Source of the DNA: Siphonodentalium dalli
Lineage: Eukaryota; Mollusca; Scaphopoda; Gadilida; Siphonodentaliidae
Reading direction: 5' to 3'
NCBI GenBank assembly: GCA_032622095.1
Contig: CP136061.1
Location: 129,718,754-129,782,753 of the forward strand
DNA: 64,000 nucleotides
This document shows, in pieces, positions 8,408 through 20,922 of this stretch. Made by a program: the position numbers and the translations under genes. Positions within the stretch are counted from its first letter, which is position 1. The number at the start of each line of letters is the position of its first letter. The notes under the pieces are model-generated. The model was not told where the DNA came from, searched no databases, and saw only the letters and a program-made list of their open reading frames with translations.

Positions 8408-10757
8408 GCTGCAAACCAGATTAGCACACGCTATGTGTCTAAATGCCCGTTTTGTTTAAATATTATTCAATTGTTATATATGTTGGTGCGCATGGAAATT
8501 TGAAACATGCGCACAATTTGTATTGTATAAATAAACAATTTGTAATGAATTATATGCAAAGAAGCTTTTACATATTAGGCAATAAACTTATGTATAACAA
8601 ATATCCTTTCGTATCTATATATAAACAAATGGGCGGTCTCTTGGTGCTTGCTTTTTTTTGTACCTCGTTCCTGTCGTGTCGTGTAGATATTTCTGAAATT
8701 GTAGCTGTCTAATGTCAACATCTAGTGATTATTGTGCGAATGGGTGGTTTCGCCTACTTGTCTAATGTCTTGTTCTTTGAACACACAGAAAGAAATCGCA
8801 TGCAACAATTCCAATCCCGCTTTATATAAGCCATATATCAGTCCATCGTCAAAGCTTCATTGGAAGACTCGCGTAGCAGGGTTGCGAGTACAAATGCCCT
8901 ACTGAAGCATAACAGTACGATGATAAAACAAAATCGTTTCATGCAAGACTTGTGGTGATTGCTGGTCGGAGAAGGCCGGCGCTTCAGATGGAATTTTTTT
9001 TTTTTTTGTACAAATTTCCCAATGTATCCATTTTGTGATCACTATTTTAACTATAACTCTAAATCCGTGTCTTTGGTTCAGTTCAAGATACAAACCACAA
9101 TGAACTGTCAGGTTTAAATGAGGTAGTAATCAACGATTTCTTCTGGCCATTTTCACTATTTTGAGTGGTTACAGTACTACAACATGCTGCTGCACCACGG
9201 TCATTGACAAACAGCACACAATAGACAGAAATGGACTAAGCATTCAACTGTCTGTACTTTGACTGGACTGTCACATCATAAATTTAATTATCTCCCTTGG
9301 ACTGTCCATGCAATGAACCAATTTTTAACCATTGTTTGGCCGAAAGTAGCCGTCTTCGGTTCCATAGTTAACCATGACAGAGCGAGTGTCAGTCTATGGT
9401 CACCTTGTGAGAAGATATAGAACCTAGATAGATGTAAGATGATATAAAAACTAAAGAAAAATTATCGTATCAATTTTGAAATTTTGTTTTGGAACTGCAG
9501 AAGACTGTTTTGAAGGGAGATAAATCAAGCTCTTTTCCGGTGTATTACCACATAGAGCTGGTCCACACCATGCAGATACGAAACACATACTTCGTAAGTC
9601 AAACATCATCCTATTTTGTGAACTATGGTACCTTTATAAAATAATTAAACCATTAAAACAGTACTCACATTAATAACAAATGTCAAACTGACAGTTACAG
9701 CCCTTATATGCTTAAAATCCTATTTTTCAGCCCTCCTACAAACCCATGAAATCGTGTATGGATACTTGAACTAAAACGCATAATATTGTCGATGACAGTG
9801 TTGTCGTGCAACAACGTGCTTATGTAGCCTAAATTGTTTATTTCAGATGGTTGGAACTAATATTTTGCCTCAATTTCGGTATGTTTGTTCTGTCAGTCAC
9901 ATGCCCCTCGTTTCGAATTTACAAAACACCATATTTCCACCACGTTGTTTGGCGATATTTGACCAATTTAAGACCAGAAGCGAACAATGGCAAAGCGAAT
10001 GTCAGCAAATGATCATACCATCGCCCGTTAGAACTATGCTGGCGTTAACCTATATGGGAATCAGAAATAAACCCATCACAGTGGTTGGCTCTCAAGGCCT
10101 TTTCCTTCAGAAATAATGCACCGGTCAAGCAGCCGTCAGAAGGATTATAAATGCGGATTCTATAGTTTCCCTACACACATTCAAGAAGCGCAGCTATAAT
10201 GATTGAGTTACAGTTAACCATGCATATGGCAATATAAAGTATAACCTTATATACGTCGAACGTCTGCGCGTGCCAGGGAATACCCAAAACAAATGTGTGT
10301 CATAAATCTAACTCAGAACCGAAAGCAGTCAGTATAATTTTTCAGTAATATATTGATACGCTTAACAACTTATGCATCTATACAATTCGCTTGTTTAGTT
10401 GACATTATACTCAATTTTACACCGCGCACAGTGAACCGAGTTATACTCCAAATTCACGGAGCAAGTGGGAAGCGCCGATGCATGTTGTGATATGAATTTG
10501 AATGCAACGCAAAGTAAACACTTCGTTGCCACTCGAAAACTGTGTTGTAGTACTCGAAAGATCGCCGAGCCAATCAAATAGCGTTGATTAGGCCGAACAG
10601 AGGCCACTACGTTCTTGTAAAAACACCTCCTTCCAGACCCCGTGCAAGTATATAAATCCAGATTGGTTTCATATCAAACCATATCTTTCGTTCACTGTCG
10701 CTCGATCGTTCTAAATCATAACCATTTCAGTCGAACATTATAGAAATTGCCATCATT

Positions 10758-11390
10758 ATGTCATCAGTTGCAGGCATCGACATGAAAGGAGGACTTTTTG
10801 GTTTCCTCATAGATTCAGCGTTTACGTTCAGTGATCAGGATATTTCACAATCGCATGGGAAAATAACCAGGTCGTGTGTCTCAACAAATATCGAGTACCT
10901 TGCTTCAATTCGAGCGAACGCCACATATGATTTCAATGTGAATGGCACGGATGTCGACCTTGATGACTATGATTCCTACCAAGCTCAACTGAGGGGTCAC
11001 AATGTCAGCAGTTCCATTCTGTTTTCTGTGGGGTGTGATGCAGCGACAGATTCGAAAGACAAGAAAGGAATCAAGCGAGCATGTGCCGAAGCCGTTCTGC
11101 CCCCAAATAAGAGACCGGTAGTGAACAGTTTAAGGAACAAATCAAAAGAATATTGCGTTTTCTGCAAACACAGTGAAAAGCCAGCACGGTTGTACAAAAG
11201 TCACCTGGTAAAAGACGACAATGATGTAGTTACCTGTCCCATTCTCCGACGGTACAAGTGCCCTATATGTGGTGTTTCTGGTGACAAAGCTCACACGATC
11301 AAGTATTGTCCATCATACGACGGGATATCCATGAGCGTTGCCGTAGCCAGGAGAAGAAAGTTCGACAGCAAGAGAGTCAGATCTTCATAA
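10758..11390 (+). CDS. nanos: Nanos-like zinc finger protein, copy 4
   Basis: Intact 210-residue ORF. Relative to the commonest form it has D57Y, K140E in the first knuckle and L170I in the second. The substituted finger positions lie between ligands, so zinc binding should be kept. The protein is identical to that of copy 5. The start codon has A at -3. Confidence 0.93.
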   Translation: MSSVAGIDMKGGLFGFLIDSAFTFSDQDISQSHGKITRSCVSTNIEYLASIRANATYDFNVNGTDVDLDDYDSYQAQLRGHNVSSSILFSVGCDAATDSKDKKGIKRACAEAVLPPNKRPVVNSLRNKSKEYCVFCKHSEKPARLYKSHLVKDDNDVVTCPILRRYKCPICGVSGDKAHTIKYCPSYDGISMSVAVARRRKFDSKRVRSS

Positions 11391-11481
11391 GCTGCAAGCC
11401 AGATTAGCACACGCTATGTGTCTAAATGCCCGTTTTGTTTAAATATTATTCAATTGTTATATATGCCTTTAATTTATGTTG

Positions 11482-11531
11482 GTGCGCATGGCAATTTGAA
11501 ACATGCGCACAATTTGTATTGTATAAATAAA
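11482..11531 (+). promoter_or_regulatory. nanos 3' UTR hairpin, unit 4 (loop variant)
   Basis: The stem is unchanged, and one loop base is C instead of A (GCAATTTGAAA). AATAAA is at 11526. Confidence 0.55.
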
Positions 11532-13753
11532 CAATTTGTAATGAATTATATGCAAAGAAGCTTTTACATATTAGGCAATAAACTTATGTATAACAAATAT
11601 CCTTTTCGTATCTATATATAAACAAATGGGCGGTCTCTTGGTGCTTGCATTTTTTGTACCTCGTTCCTGTCGTGTCGTGTAGATATTTCTGAAATTGTAG
11701 CTGTCTAATGTCAAAATCTAGTGATTATTGTGCGAATGGGTTGTTTCGCCTACTTGTCTAATGTCTTGTTCTTTGAACACACAGAAAGAAATCGCATGCA
11801 ACAATTCCAATCCCGCTTTATATAAGCCATATATCAGTCCATCGTCAAAGCTTCATTGGAAGACTCGCGTAGCAGGGTTGCGAGTACAAATGCCCTACTG
11901 AAGCATAACAGTACGATGATAAAACAAAATCGTTTCATGCAAGACTTGTGGTGATTGCTGGTCGGAGAAGGCCGGCGCTTCAGATGGAATTTTTTTTTTT
12001 TTTGTACAAATTTCCCAATGTATCCATTTTGTGATCACTATTTTAACTATAACTCTAAATCCGTGTCTTTGGTTCAGTTCAAGATACAAACCACAATGAA
12101 CTGTCAGGTTTAAATGAGGTAGTAATCAACGATTTCTTCTGGCCATTTTCACTATTTTGAGTGGTTACTGTACTACAACATGCTGCTGCACCACGGTCAT
12201 TGACAAACAGCACACAATAGACAGAAATGGACTAAGCATTCAACTGTCTGTACTTTGACTGGACTGTCACATCATAAATTTAATTATCTCCCTTGGACTG
12301 TCCATGCAATGAACCAATTTTTAACCATTGTTTGGACGAAAGTAGCCGTCTTCGGTTCCATAGTTAACCATGACAGAGCGAGTGTCAGTCTATGGTCACC
12401 TTGTGAGAAGATATAGAACCTAGATAGATGTAAGATGATATAAAAACTAAAGAAAAATTATCGTATCAATTTTGAAATTTTGTTTTGGAACTGCAGAAGA
12501 CTGTTTTGAAGGGAGATAAATCAAGCTCTTTTCCGGTGTATTACCACATAGAGCTGGTCCACACCATGCAGATACGAAACACATACTTCGTAAGTCAAAC
12601 ATCATCCTATTTTGTGAACTATGGTACCTTTATAAAATAATTAAACCATTAAAACAGTACTCACATTAATAACAAATGTCAAACTGACAGTTACAGCCCT
12701 TATATGCTTAAAATCCTATTTTTCAGCCCTCCTACAAACCCATGAAATCGTGTATGGATACTTGAACTAAAACGCATAATATTGTCGATGACAGTGTTGT
12801 CGTGCAACAACGTGCTTATGTAGCCTAAATTGTTTATTTCAGATGGTTGGAACTAATATTTTGCCTCAATTTCGGTATGTTTGTTCTGTCAGTCACATGC
12901 CCCTCGTTTCGAATTTACAAAACACCATATTTCCACCACGTTGTTTGGCGATATTTGACCAATTTAAGACCAGAAGCGAACAATGGCAAAGCGAATGTCA
13001 GCAAATGATCATACCATCGCCCGTTAGAACTATGCTGGCGTTAACCTATATGGGAATCAGAAATAAACCCATCACAGTGGTTGGCTCTCAAGGCCTTTTC
13101 CTTCAGAAATAATGCACCGGTCAAGCAGCCGTCAGAAGGATTATAAATGCGGATTCTATAGTTTCCCTACACACATTCAAGAAGCGCAGCTATAATGATT
13201 GAGTTACAGTTAACCATGCATATGGCAATATAAAGTATAACCTTATATACGTCGAACGTCTGCGCGTGCCAGGGAATACCCAAAACAAATGTGTGTCATA
13301 AATCTAACTCAGAACCGAAAGCAGTCAGTATAATTTTTCAGTAATATATTGATACGCTTAACAACTTATGCATCTATACAATTCGCTTGTTTAGTTGACA
13401 TTATACTCAATTTTACACCGCGCACAGTGAACCGAGTTATACTCCAAATTCACGGAGCAAGTGGGAAGCGCCGATGCATGTTGTGATATGAATTTGAATG
13501 CAACGCAAAGTAAACACTTCGTTGCCACTCGAAAACTGTGTTGTAGTACTCGAAAGATCGCCGAGCCAATCAAATAGCGTTGATTAGGCCGAACAGAGGC
13601 CACTACGTTCTTGTAAAAACACCCCCTTCCAGACCCCGTGCAAGTATATAAATCCAGATTGGTTTCATATCAAACCATATCTTTCGTTCACTGTCGCTCG
13701 ATCGTTCTAAATCATAACCATTTCAGTCGAACATTATAGAAATTGCCATCATT

Positions 13754-14386
13754 ATGTCATCAGTTGCAGGCATCGACATGAAAGGAGGACTTTTTGGTTT
13801 CCTCATAGATTCAGCGTTTACGTTCAGTGATCAGGATATTTCACAATCGCATGGGAAAATAACCAGGTCGTGTGTCTCAACAAATATCGAGTACCTTGCT
13901 TCAATTCGAGCGAACGCCACATATGATTTCAATGTGAATGGCACGGATGTCGACCTTGATGACTATGATTCCTACCAAGCTCAACTGAGGGGTCACAATG
14001 TCAGCAGTTCCATTCTGTTTTCTGTGGGGTGTGATGCAGCGACAGATTCGAAAGACAAGAAAGGAATCAAGCGAGCATGTGCCGAAGCCGTTCTGCCCCC
14101 AAATAAGAGACCGGTAGTGAACAGTTTAAGGAACAAATCAAAAGAATATTGCGTTTTCTGCAAACACAGTGAAAAGCCAGCACGGTTGTACAAAAGTCAC
14201 CTGGTAAAAGACGACAATGATGTAGTTACCTGTCCCATTCTCCGACGGTACAAGTGCCCTATATGTGGTGTTTCTGGTGACAAAGCTCACACGATCAAGT
14301 ATTGTCCATCATACGACGGGATATCCATGAGCGTTGCCGTAGCCAGGAGAAGAAAGTTCGACAGCAAGAGAGTCAGATCTTCATAA
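13754..14386 (+). CDS. nanos: Nanos-like zinc finger protein, copy 5
   Basis: Intact 210 residues with the same D57Y, K140E and L170I as copy 4. Units 4 and 5 are almost the same throughout, so this looks like a recent tandem duplication of one unit. Confidence 0.93.
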   Translation: MSSVAGIDMKGGLFGFLIDSAFTFSDQDISQSHGKITRSCVSTNIEYLASIRANATYDFNVNGTDVDLDDYDSYQAQLRGHNVSSSILFSVGCDAATDSKDKKGIKRACAEAVLPPNKRPVVNSLRNKSKEYCVFCKHSEKPARLYKSHLVKDDNDVVTCPILRRYKCPICGVSGDKAHTIKYCPSYDGISMSVAVARRRKFDSKRVRSS

Positions 14387-14477
14387 GCTGCAAGCCAGAT
14401 TAGCACACGCTATGTGTCTAAATGCCCGTTTTGTTTAAATATTATTCAATTGTTATATATGCCTTTAATTTATGTTG

Positions 14478-14527
14478 GTGCGCATGGCAATTTGAAACAT
14501 GCGCACAATTTGTATTGTATAAATAAA
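14478..14527 (+). promoter_or_regulatory. nanos 3' UTR hairpin, unit 5 (loop variant)
   Basis: Same loop change as unit 4, with the stem intact. Confidence 0.55.
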
Positions 14528-16557
14528 CAATTTGTAATGAATTATATGCAAAGAAGCTTTTACATATTAGGCAATAAACTTATGTATAACAAATATCCTT
14601 TTCGTATCTATATATAAACAAATGGGCGGTCTCTTGGTGCTTGCATTTTTTGTACCTCGTTCCTGTCGTGTCGTGTAGATATTTCTGAAATTGTAGCTGT
14701 CTAATGTCAAAATCTAGTGATTATTGTGCGAATGGGTTGTTTCGCCTACTTGTCTAATGTCTTGTTCTTTGAACACACAGAAAGAAATCGCATGCAACAA
14801 TTCCAATCCCGCTTTATATAAGCCATATATCAGTCCATCGTCAAAGCTTCATTGGAAGACTCGCGTAGCAGGGTTGCGAGTACAAATGCCCTACTGAAGC
14901 ATAACAGTACGATGATAAAACAAAATCGTTTCATGCAAGACTTGTGGTGATCGCTGGTCGGAGAAGGCCGGCGCTTCAGATGGAATTTTTTTTTTTTTTG
15001 TACAAATTTCCCAATGTATCCATTTTGTGATCACTATTTTAACTATAACTCTAAATCCGTGTCTTTGGTTCAGTTCAAGATACAAACCACAATGAACTGT
15101 CAGGTTTAAATGAGGTAGTAATCAACGATTTCTTCTGGCCATTTTCACTATTTTGAGTGGTTACTGTACTACAACATGCTGCTGCACCACGGTCATTGAC
15201 AAACAGCACACAATAGACAGAAATGGACTAAGCATTCAACTGTCTGTACTTTGACTGGACTGTCACATCATAAATTTAATTATCTCCCTTGGACTGTCCA
15301 TGCAATGAACCAATTTTTAACCATTGTTTGGCCGAAAGTAGCCGTCTTCGGTTCCATAGTTAACCATGACAGAGCGAGTGTCAGTCTATGGTCACCTTGT
15401 GAGAAGATATAGAACCTAGATAGATGTAAGATGATATAAAAACTAAAGAAAAAAAATCGTATCAATATTGAAATTTTGTTTTGGAACTGCAGAAGACTAT
15501 TTTGAAGGGAGATAAATCAAGCTCTTATCCGGTGTATTACCACATAGAGCTGGTCCACACCATGCAGATACGAAACACACACTTCGTAAGTCAAACATCA
15601 TCCTATTTTGTGAACTATGGTACCTTTATAAAATAATTAAACCATTAAAACAGTACTCACATTAATAACAATGTCAAACTGACAGTTACAGCCCTTATAT
15701 GCTTAAAATCCTATTTTTCAGCCCTCCTACAAACCCATGAAATCGTGTATGGATACTTGAACTAAAACGCATAATATTGTCGATGACATTGTTGTCGTGC
15801 AACAACGTGCTTATGTAGCCTAAATTGTTTATTTCAGATGGTTGGAACTAATATTTTGCCTCAATTTCGGTATGTTTGTTCTGTCAGTCACATGCCCCTC
15901 GTTTCGAATTTACAAAACACCATATTTCCACCACGTTTTTTGGCGATATTTGACCAATTTAAGCCCAGAAGCGAACAATGGCAAAGCGAATGTCAGCAAA
16001 TGATCATACCATCGCCCGTTAGAACTATGCTGGCGTTAACCTATATGGGAATCAGAAATAAACCCATCACAGTGGTTGGCTCTCAAGGCCTTTTCCTTCA
16101 GAAATAATGCACCGGTCAAGCAGCCGTCAGAAGAGTTATAAATGCGGATTCTATAGTTTCCCTACACACACTCAAGAAGCGCAGCTATAATGATTGAGTT
16201 ACAGTTAACCATGCATATGGCAATATAAAGTATAACCTTATATACGTCGAACGTCTGCGCGTGCCAGGGAATACCCAAAACAAATGTGTGTCATAAATCT
16301 AACTCAGAACCGAAAGCAGTCAGTTTAATTTTTCAGTAATATATTGATACGCTTAACAACTTATGCATCTATACAATTCGCTTGTTTAGTTGACATTATA
16401 CTCAATTTTACACCGCGCACAGTGAACCGAGTTATACTCCAAATTCACGGAGCAAGTGGGAAGCGCCGATGCATGTTGTGATACGAATTTGAATGCAACG
16501 CAAAGTAAACACTTAGTTGCCACTCGAAAACTGTGTTGTAGTACTCGAAAGATCGCC

Positions 16558-16648
16558 GAGCCAATCAAATAGCGTTGATTAGGCCGAACAGAGGCCACTA
16601 CGTTCTTGTAAAAACACCCCCTTCCAGACCCCGTGCAAGTATAAAAAT
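16558..16648 (+). promoter_or_regulatory. nanos promoter, unit 6 (TATA variant)
   Basis: The TATA box reads TATAAAAAT instead of TATATAAAT, still a good TATA match. The change is shared only with unit 19. Confidence 0.6.
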
Positions 16649-16748
16649 CCAGATTGGTTTCATATCAAACCATATCTTTCGTTCACTGTCGCTCGATCGT
16701 TCTAAATCATAACCATTTCAGTCGAACATTATAGAAATTGCCATCATT

Positions 16749-17381
16749 ATGTCATCAGTAGCAGGCATCGACATGAAAGGGGGACTTTTTGGTTTCCTCA
16801 TAGATTCAGCGTTTACGTTCAGTGATCAGGATATTTCACAATCGCATGGGAAAATAACCAGGTCGTGTGTCTCAACAAATATCGAGTACCTTGCTTCAAT
16901 TCGAGCGAACGCCACAGATGATTTCAATGTGAATGGCACGGATGTCGACCTTGATGACTATGATTCCTACCAAGCTCAACTGAGGGGTCACAATGTCAGC
17001 AGTTCCATTCTGTTTTCTGTGGGGTGTGATGCAGCGACAGATTCGAAAGACAAGAAAGGAATCAAGCGAGCATGTGCCGAAGCCGTTCTGCCCCCAAATA
17101 AGAGACCGGTGGTGAACAGTTTAAGGAACAAATCAAAAGAATATTGCGTTTTCTGCAAACACAGTAAAAAGCCAGCACGGTTGTACAAAGTTCACCTGGT
17201 AAAAGACGACAATGATGTAGTTACCTGTCCCATTCTCCGACGGTACAAGTGCCCTCTATGTGGTGTTTCTGGTGACAAAGCTCACACGATCAAGTATTTT
17301 CCATCATACGACGGGATATCCATGAGCGTTGCCGTAGCCAGGAGAAGAAAGTTCGACAGCAAGAGAGTCAGATCTTCATAA
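16749..17381 (+). CDS. nanos: Nanos-like protein, copy 6, missing a zinc ligand
   Basis: Open for 210 codons, but the last ligand of the second CCHC knuckle is lost: codon 184 is TTT (Phe) where every other copy has TGT (Cys). In Nanos proteins this cysteine holds zinc, so RNA binding is probably impaired. Codon 148, just before the knuckle 1 histidine, is GTT (Val) instead of AGT (Ser), shared only with copy 19. Copy 19 keeps C184, so C184F arose after these two lineages separated. It may be a pseudogene without a stop codon. Confidence 0.9.
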   Translation: MSSVAGIDMKGGLFGFLIDSAFTFSDQDISQSHGKITRSCVSTNIEYLASIRANATDDFNVNGTDVDLDDYDSYQAQLRGHNVSSSILFSVGCDAATDSKDKKGIKRACAEAVLPPNKRPVVNSLRNKSKEYCVFCKHSKKPARLYKVHLVKDDNDVVTCPILRRYKCPLCGVSGDKAHTIKYFPSYDGISMSVAVARRRKFDSKRVRSS

Positions 17382-17926
17382 GTTGCAAGCCAGATTAGCA
17401 CACGCTATGTGTCTAAATGCCCGTTTTGTTTAAATATTATTCAATTGTTATATATGCCTTTAATTTATGTTGGTGCGCATGGAAATTTGAAACATGCGCA
17501 CAATTTGTATTGTATAAATAAACAATTTGTAATGAATTATATGCAAAGAAGCTTTTACATATTAGGCAATAAACTTATGTATAACAAATATCCTTTTCGT
17601 ATCTATATATAAACAAATGGGCGGTCTCTTGGTGCTTGCATTTTTTGTACCTCGTTCCTGTCGTGTCGTGTAGATATTTCTGAAATTGTAGCTGTCTAAT
17701 GTCAAAATCTAGTGATTATTGTGCGAATGGGTGGTTTCGCCTACTTGTCTAATGTCTTGTTCTTTGAACACACAGAAAGAAATCGCATGCAACAATTCCA
17801 ATCCCGCTTTATATAAGCCATATATCAGTCCATCGTCAAAGCTTCATTGGAAGACTCGCGTAGCAGGGTTGCGAGTACAAATGCCCTACTGAAGCATAAC
17901 AGTACGATGATAAAACAAAATCGTTT

Positions 17927-20922
17927 CATGCAAGACATGTGGTGATCGCTGGTCGGAGAAGGCCGGCGCTTCAGATGGATTTTTTTTTTTTTTGGTACAA
18001 ATTTCCCAATGTATCCATTTTGTGATCACTATTTTAACTATAACTCTAAATCCGTGTCTTTGGTTCAGTTCAAGATACAAACCACAATGAACTGTCAGGT
18101 TTAAATGAGGTAGTAATCAACGATTTCTGGCCATTTTCACAATTTCGTGTGGTTACTGTACTACAACATTCTGCTGCACCACGGTCATTGACAAACAGCA
18201 CACAATAGACATAAATGGACTAAGAATTAAACTGTCTGTACTTTGACTGGACAAGTCACATCATAAATTGAATTATCTCCCTTGGACTGTCCATGCAATG
18301 CACCAATTTTTAACCATTGTTTGGCCGAAAGTAGCCATCTTCGGCCCCATAGTTAACCATGACAGAGCGAATGTCAGTCTATTGTCACCTTGTGAGCAGA
18401 TATAGAACCTAGATAGATGTAAGATGATATAAAAACTAAAGAAAAATTATCGTATCAATTTTGAAATTTTGTTTTGGAACTGCAGAAGACTGTTTTGAAG
18501 GGAGATAAATCAAGCTCTTTTCCGGTGTATTACCACATAGAGCTGGTCCACACCATGCAGATACGAAACACATACTTCGTAAGTCAAACATCATCCTATT
18601 CTGTGAACTATGGTACCTTTATAAAATAATTAAACCATTAAAACAGTACTCACATTAATAACAAATGTCAAACTGACAGTTACAGCCCTTATATGCTTAA
18701 AATCCTATTTTTCAGCCCTCCTACAAACCCATGAAATCGTGTATGGATACTTGAACTAAAACGCATAATATTGTCGATGACAGTGTTGTCGTGCAACAAC
18801 GTGCTTATGTAGCCTAAATTGTTTATTTCAGATGGTTGGAACTAATATTTTGCCTCAATTTCGGTATGTTTGTTCTGTCAGTCACATGCCCCTCGTTTCG
18901 AATTTACAAAACACCATATTTCCACCACGTTGTTTGGCGATATTTGACCAATTTAAGCCCAGAAGCGAACAATGGCAAAGCGAATGTCAGCAAATGATCA
19001 TACCATCGCCCGTTAGAACTATGCTGGCGTTAACCTATATGGGAATCAGAAATAAACCCATCACAGTGGTTGGCTCTCAAGGCCTTTTCCTTCAGAAATA
19101 ATGCACCGGTCAAGCAGCCGTCAGAAGAGTTATAAATGCGGATTCTATAGTTTCCCTACACACATTCAAGAAGCGCAGCTATAATGATTGAGTTACAGTT
19201 AACCATGCATATGGCAATATAAAGTATAACCTTATATACGTCGAACGTCTGCGCGTGCCAGGGAATACCCAAAACAAATGTGTGTCATAAATCTAACTCA
19301 GAACCGAAAGCAGTCAGTTGAATTTTTCAGTAATATATTGATACGCTTAACAACTTATGCATCTATACAATTCGCTTGTTTTGTTGACATTATACTCAAT
19401 TTTACACCGCGCACAGTGAACCGAGTTATACTCCAAATTCACGGAGCAAGTGGGAAGCGCCGATGCATGTTGTGATATGAATTTGAATGCAACGCAAAGT
19501 AAACACTTCGTTGCCACTCGAAAACTGTGTTGTAGTACTCGAAAGATCGCCGAGCCAATCAAATAGCGTTGATTAGGCCGAACAGAGGCCACTACGTTCT
19601 TGTAAAAACACCCCCTTCCAGACCCCGTGCAAGTATATAAATCCAGATTGGTTTCATATCAAACCATATCTTTCGTTCACTGTCGCTCGATCGTTCTAAA
19701 TCATAACCATTTCAGTCGAACATTATAGAAATTGCCATCATTATGTCATCAGTTGCAGGCATCGACATGGAAGGGGGACTTTTTGGTTTCCTCATAGATT
19801 CAGCGTTTACGTTCAGTGATCAGGATATTTCACAATCGCATGGGAAAATAACCAGGTCGTGTGTCTCAACAAATATCGAGTACCTTGCTTCAATTCGAGC
19901 GAACGCCACAGATGATTTCAATGTGAATGGCACGGATGTCGACCTTGATGACTATGATTCCTACCAAGCTCAACTGAGGGGTCACAATGTCAGCAGTTCC
20001 ATTCTGTTTTCTGTGGGGTGTGATGCAGCGACAGATTCGAAAGACAAGAAAGGAATCAAGCGAGCATGTGCCGAAGCCGTTCTGCCCCCAAATAAGAGAC
20101 CGGTAGTGAACAGTTTAAGGAACAAATCAAAAGAATATTGCGTTTTCTGCAAACACAGTAAAAAGCCAGCACGGTTGTACAAAAGTCACCTGGTAAAAGA
20201 CGACAATGATGTAGTTACCTGTCCCATTCTCCGACGGTACAAGTGCCCTCTATGTGGTGTTTCTGGTGACAAAGCTCACACGATCAAGTATTGTCCATCA
20301 TACGACGGGATATCCATGAGCGTTGCCGTAGCCAGGAGAAGAAAGTTCGACAGCAAGAGAGTCAGATCTTCATAAGCTGCAAGCCAGATTAGCACACGCT
20401 ATGTGTCTAAATGCCCGTTTTGTTTAAATATTATTCAATTGTTATATATGCCTTTAATTTATGTTGGTGCGCATGGAAATTTGAAACATGCGCACAATTT
20501 GTATTGTATAAATAAACAATTTGTAATGAATTATATGCAAAGAAGCTTTTACATATTAGGCAATAAACTTATGTATAACAAATATCCTTTTCGTATCTAT
20601 ATATATAAACAAATGGGCGGTCTCTTGGTACTTGCATTTTTTGTACCTCGTTCCTGTCGTGTCGTGTAGATATTTCTGAAATTGTAGCTGTCTAATGTCA
20701 AAATCTAGTGATTATTGTGCGAATGGGTGGTTTCGCCTACTTGTCTAATGTCTTGTTCTTTGAACACACAGAAAGAAATCGCATGCAACAATTCCAATCC
20801 CGCTTTATATAAGCCATATATCAGTCCATCGTCAAAGCTTCATTGGAAGACTCGCGTAGCAGGGTTGCGAGTACAAATGCCCTACTGAAGCATAACAGTA
20901 CGATGATAAAACAAAATCGTTT
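17927..20922 (+). repeat. Array unit 7
   Basis: Markers GAATTAAACTG and CTTGTTTTGTTGAC recur only in unit 20. It has a private ATATATATA expansion near 20600. Confidence 0.95.
19743..20375 (+). CDS. nanos: Nanos-like zinc finger protein, copy 7 (reference form)
   Basis: Intact 210-residue, single-exon gene, used here as reference. Residues 133-184 hold two CCHC zinc knuckles: C133, C136, H149, C160 and C168, C171, H179, C184. This is the exact Nanos spacing, with a 7-residue linker and the family signature around HTIKYCP. Nanos proteins repress target mRNAs, usually with Pumilio and the CCR4-NOT deadenylase, in germ cells and stem cells. Residues 11-24 are hydrophobic and aromatic and could be a divergent NOT1-interacting motif, though that is a guess. 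Residues 57-72 are acidic, and the tail from 198 is strongly basic. The ATG has A at -3 and lies 109 bp downstream of a TATA box. Single-exon structure is common for animal nanos genes. The encoded protein is the same as in copies 9, 10, 11, 20 and 21. Confidence 0.95.
   Translation: MSSVAGIDMEGGLFGFLIDSAFTFSDQDISQSHGKITRSCVSTNIEYLASIRANATDDFNVNGTDVDLDDYDSYQAQLRGHNVSSSILFSVGCDAATDSKDKKGIKRACAEAVLPPNKRPVVNSLRNKSKEYCVFCKHSKKPARLYKSHLVKDDNDVVTCPILRRYKCPLCGVSGDKAHTIKYCPSYDGISMSVAVARRRKFDSKRVRSS

Larger units (their letters stand above)
5961..8939 (+). repeat. Array unit 3 (degenerate family)
   Basis: Shares both nonsense codons with unit 1. The right part of this unit passes into the family of units 4-5 just after its end. 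Confidence 0.95.
8940..11935 (+). repeat. Array unit 4
   Basis: Forms a near-identical pair with unit 5. Markers are an extra TTC after CGATTTC, TTTAATTATC in place of TTGAATTATC, and nanos D57Y, K140E and L170I. Confidence 0.95.
11936..14931 (+). repeat. Array unit 5
   Basis: Near-identical to unit 4, with the same length of 2996 bp. Confidence 0.95.
14932..17926 (+). repeat. Array unit 6
   Basis: The left part resembles units 4-5. From about 15450 it has private markers (CACTTAGTTGCC, TATAAAAA promoter, nanos S148V) that recur only in unit 19. Confidence 0.95.
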
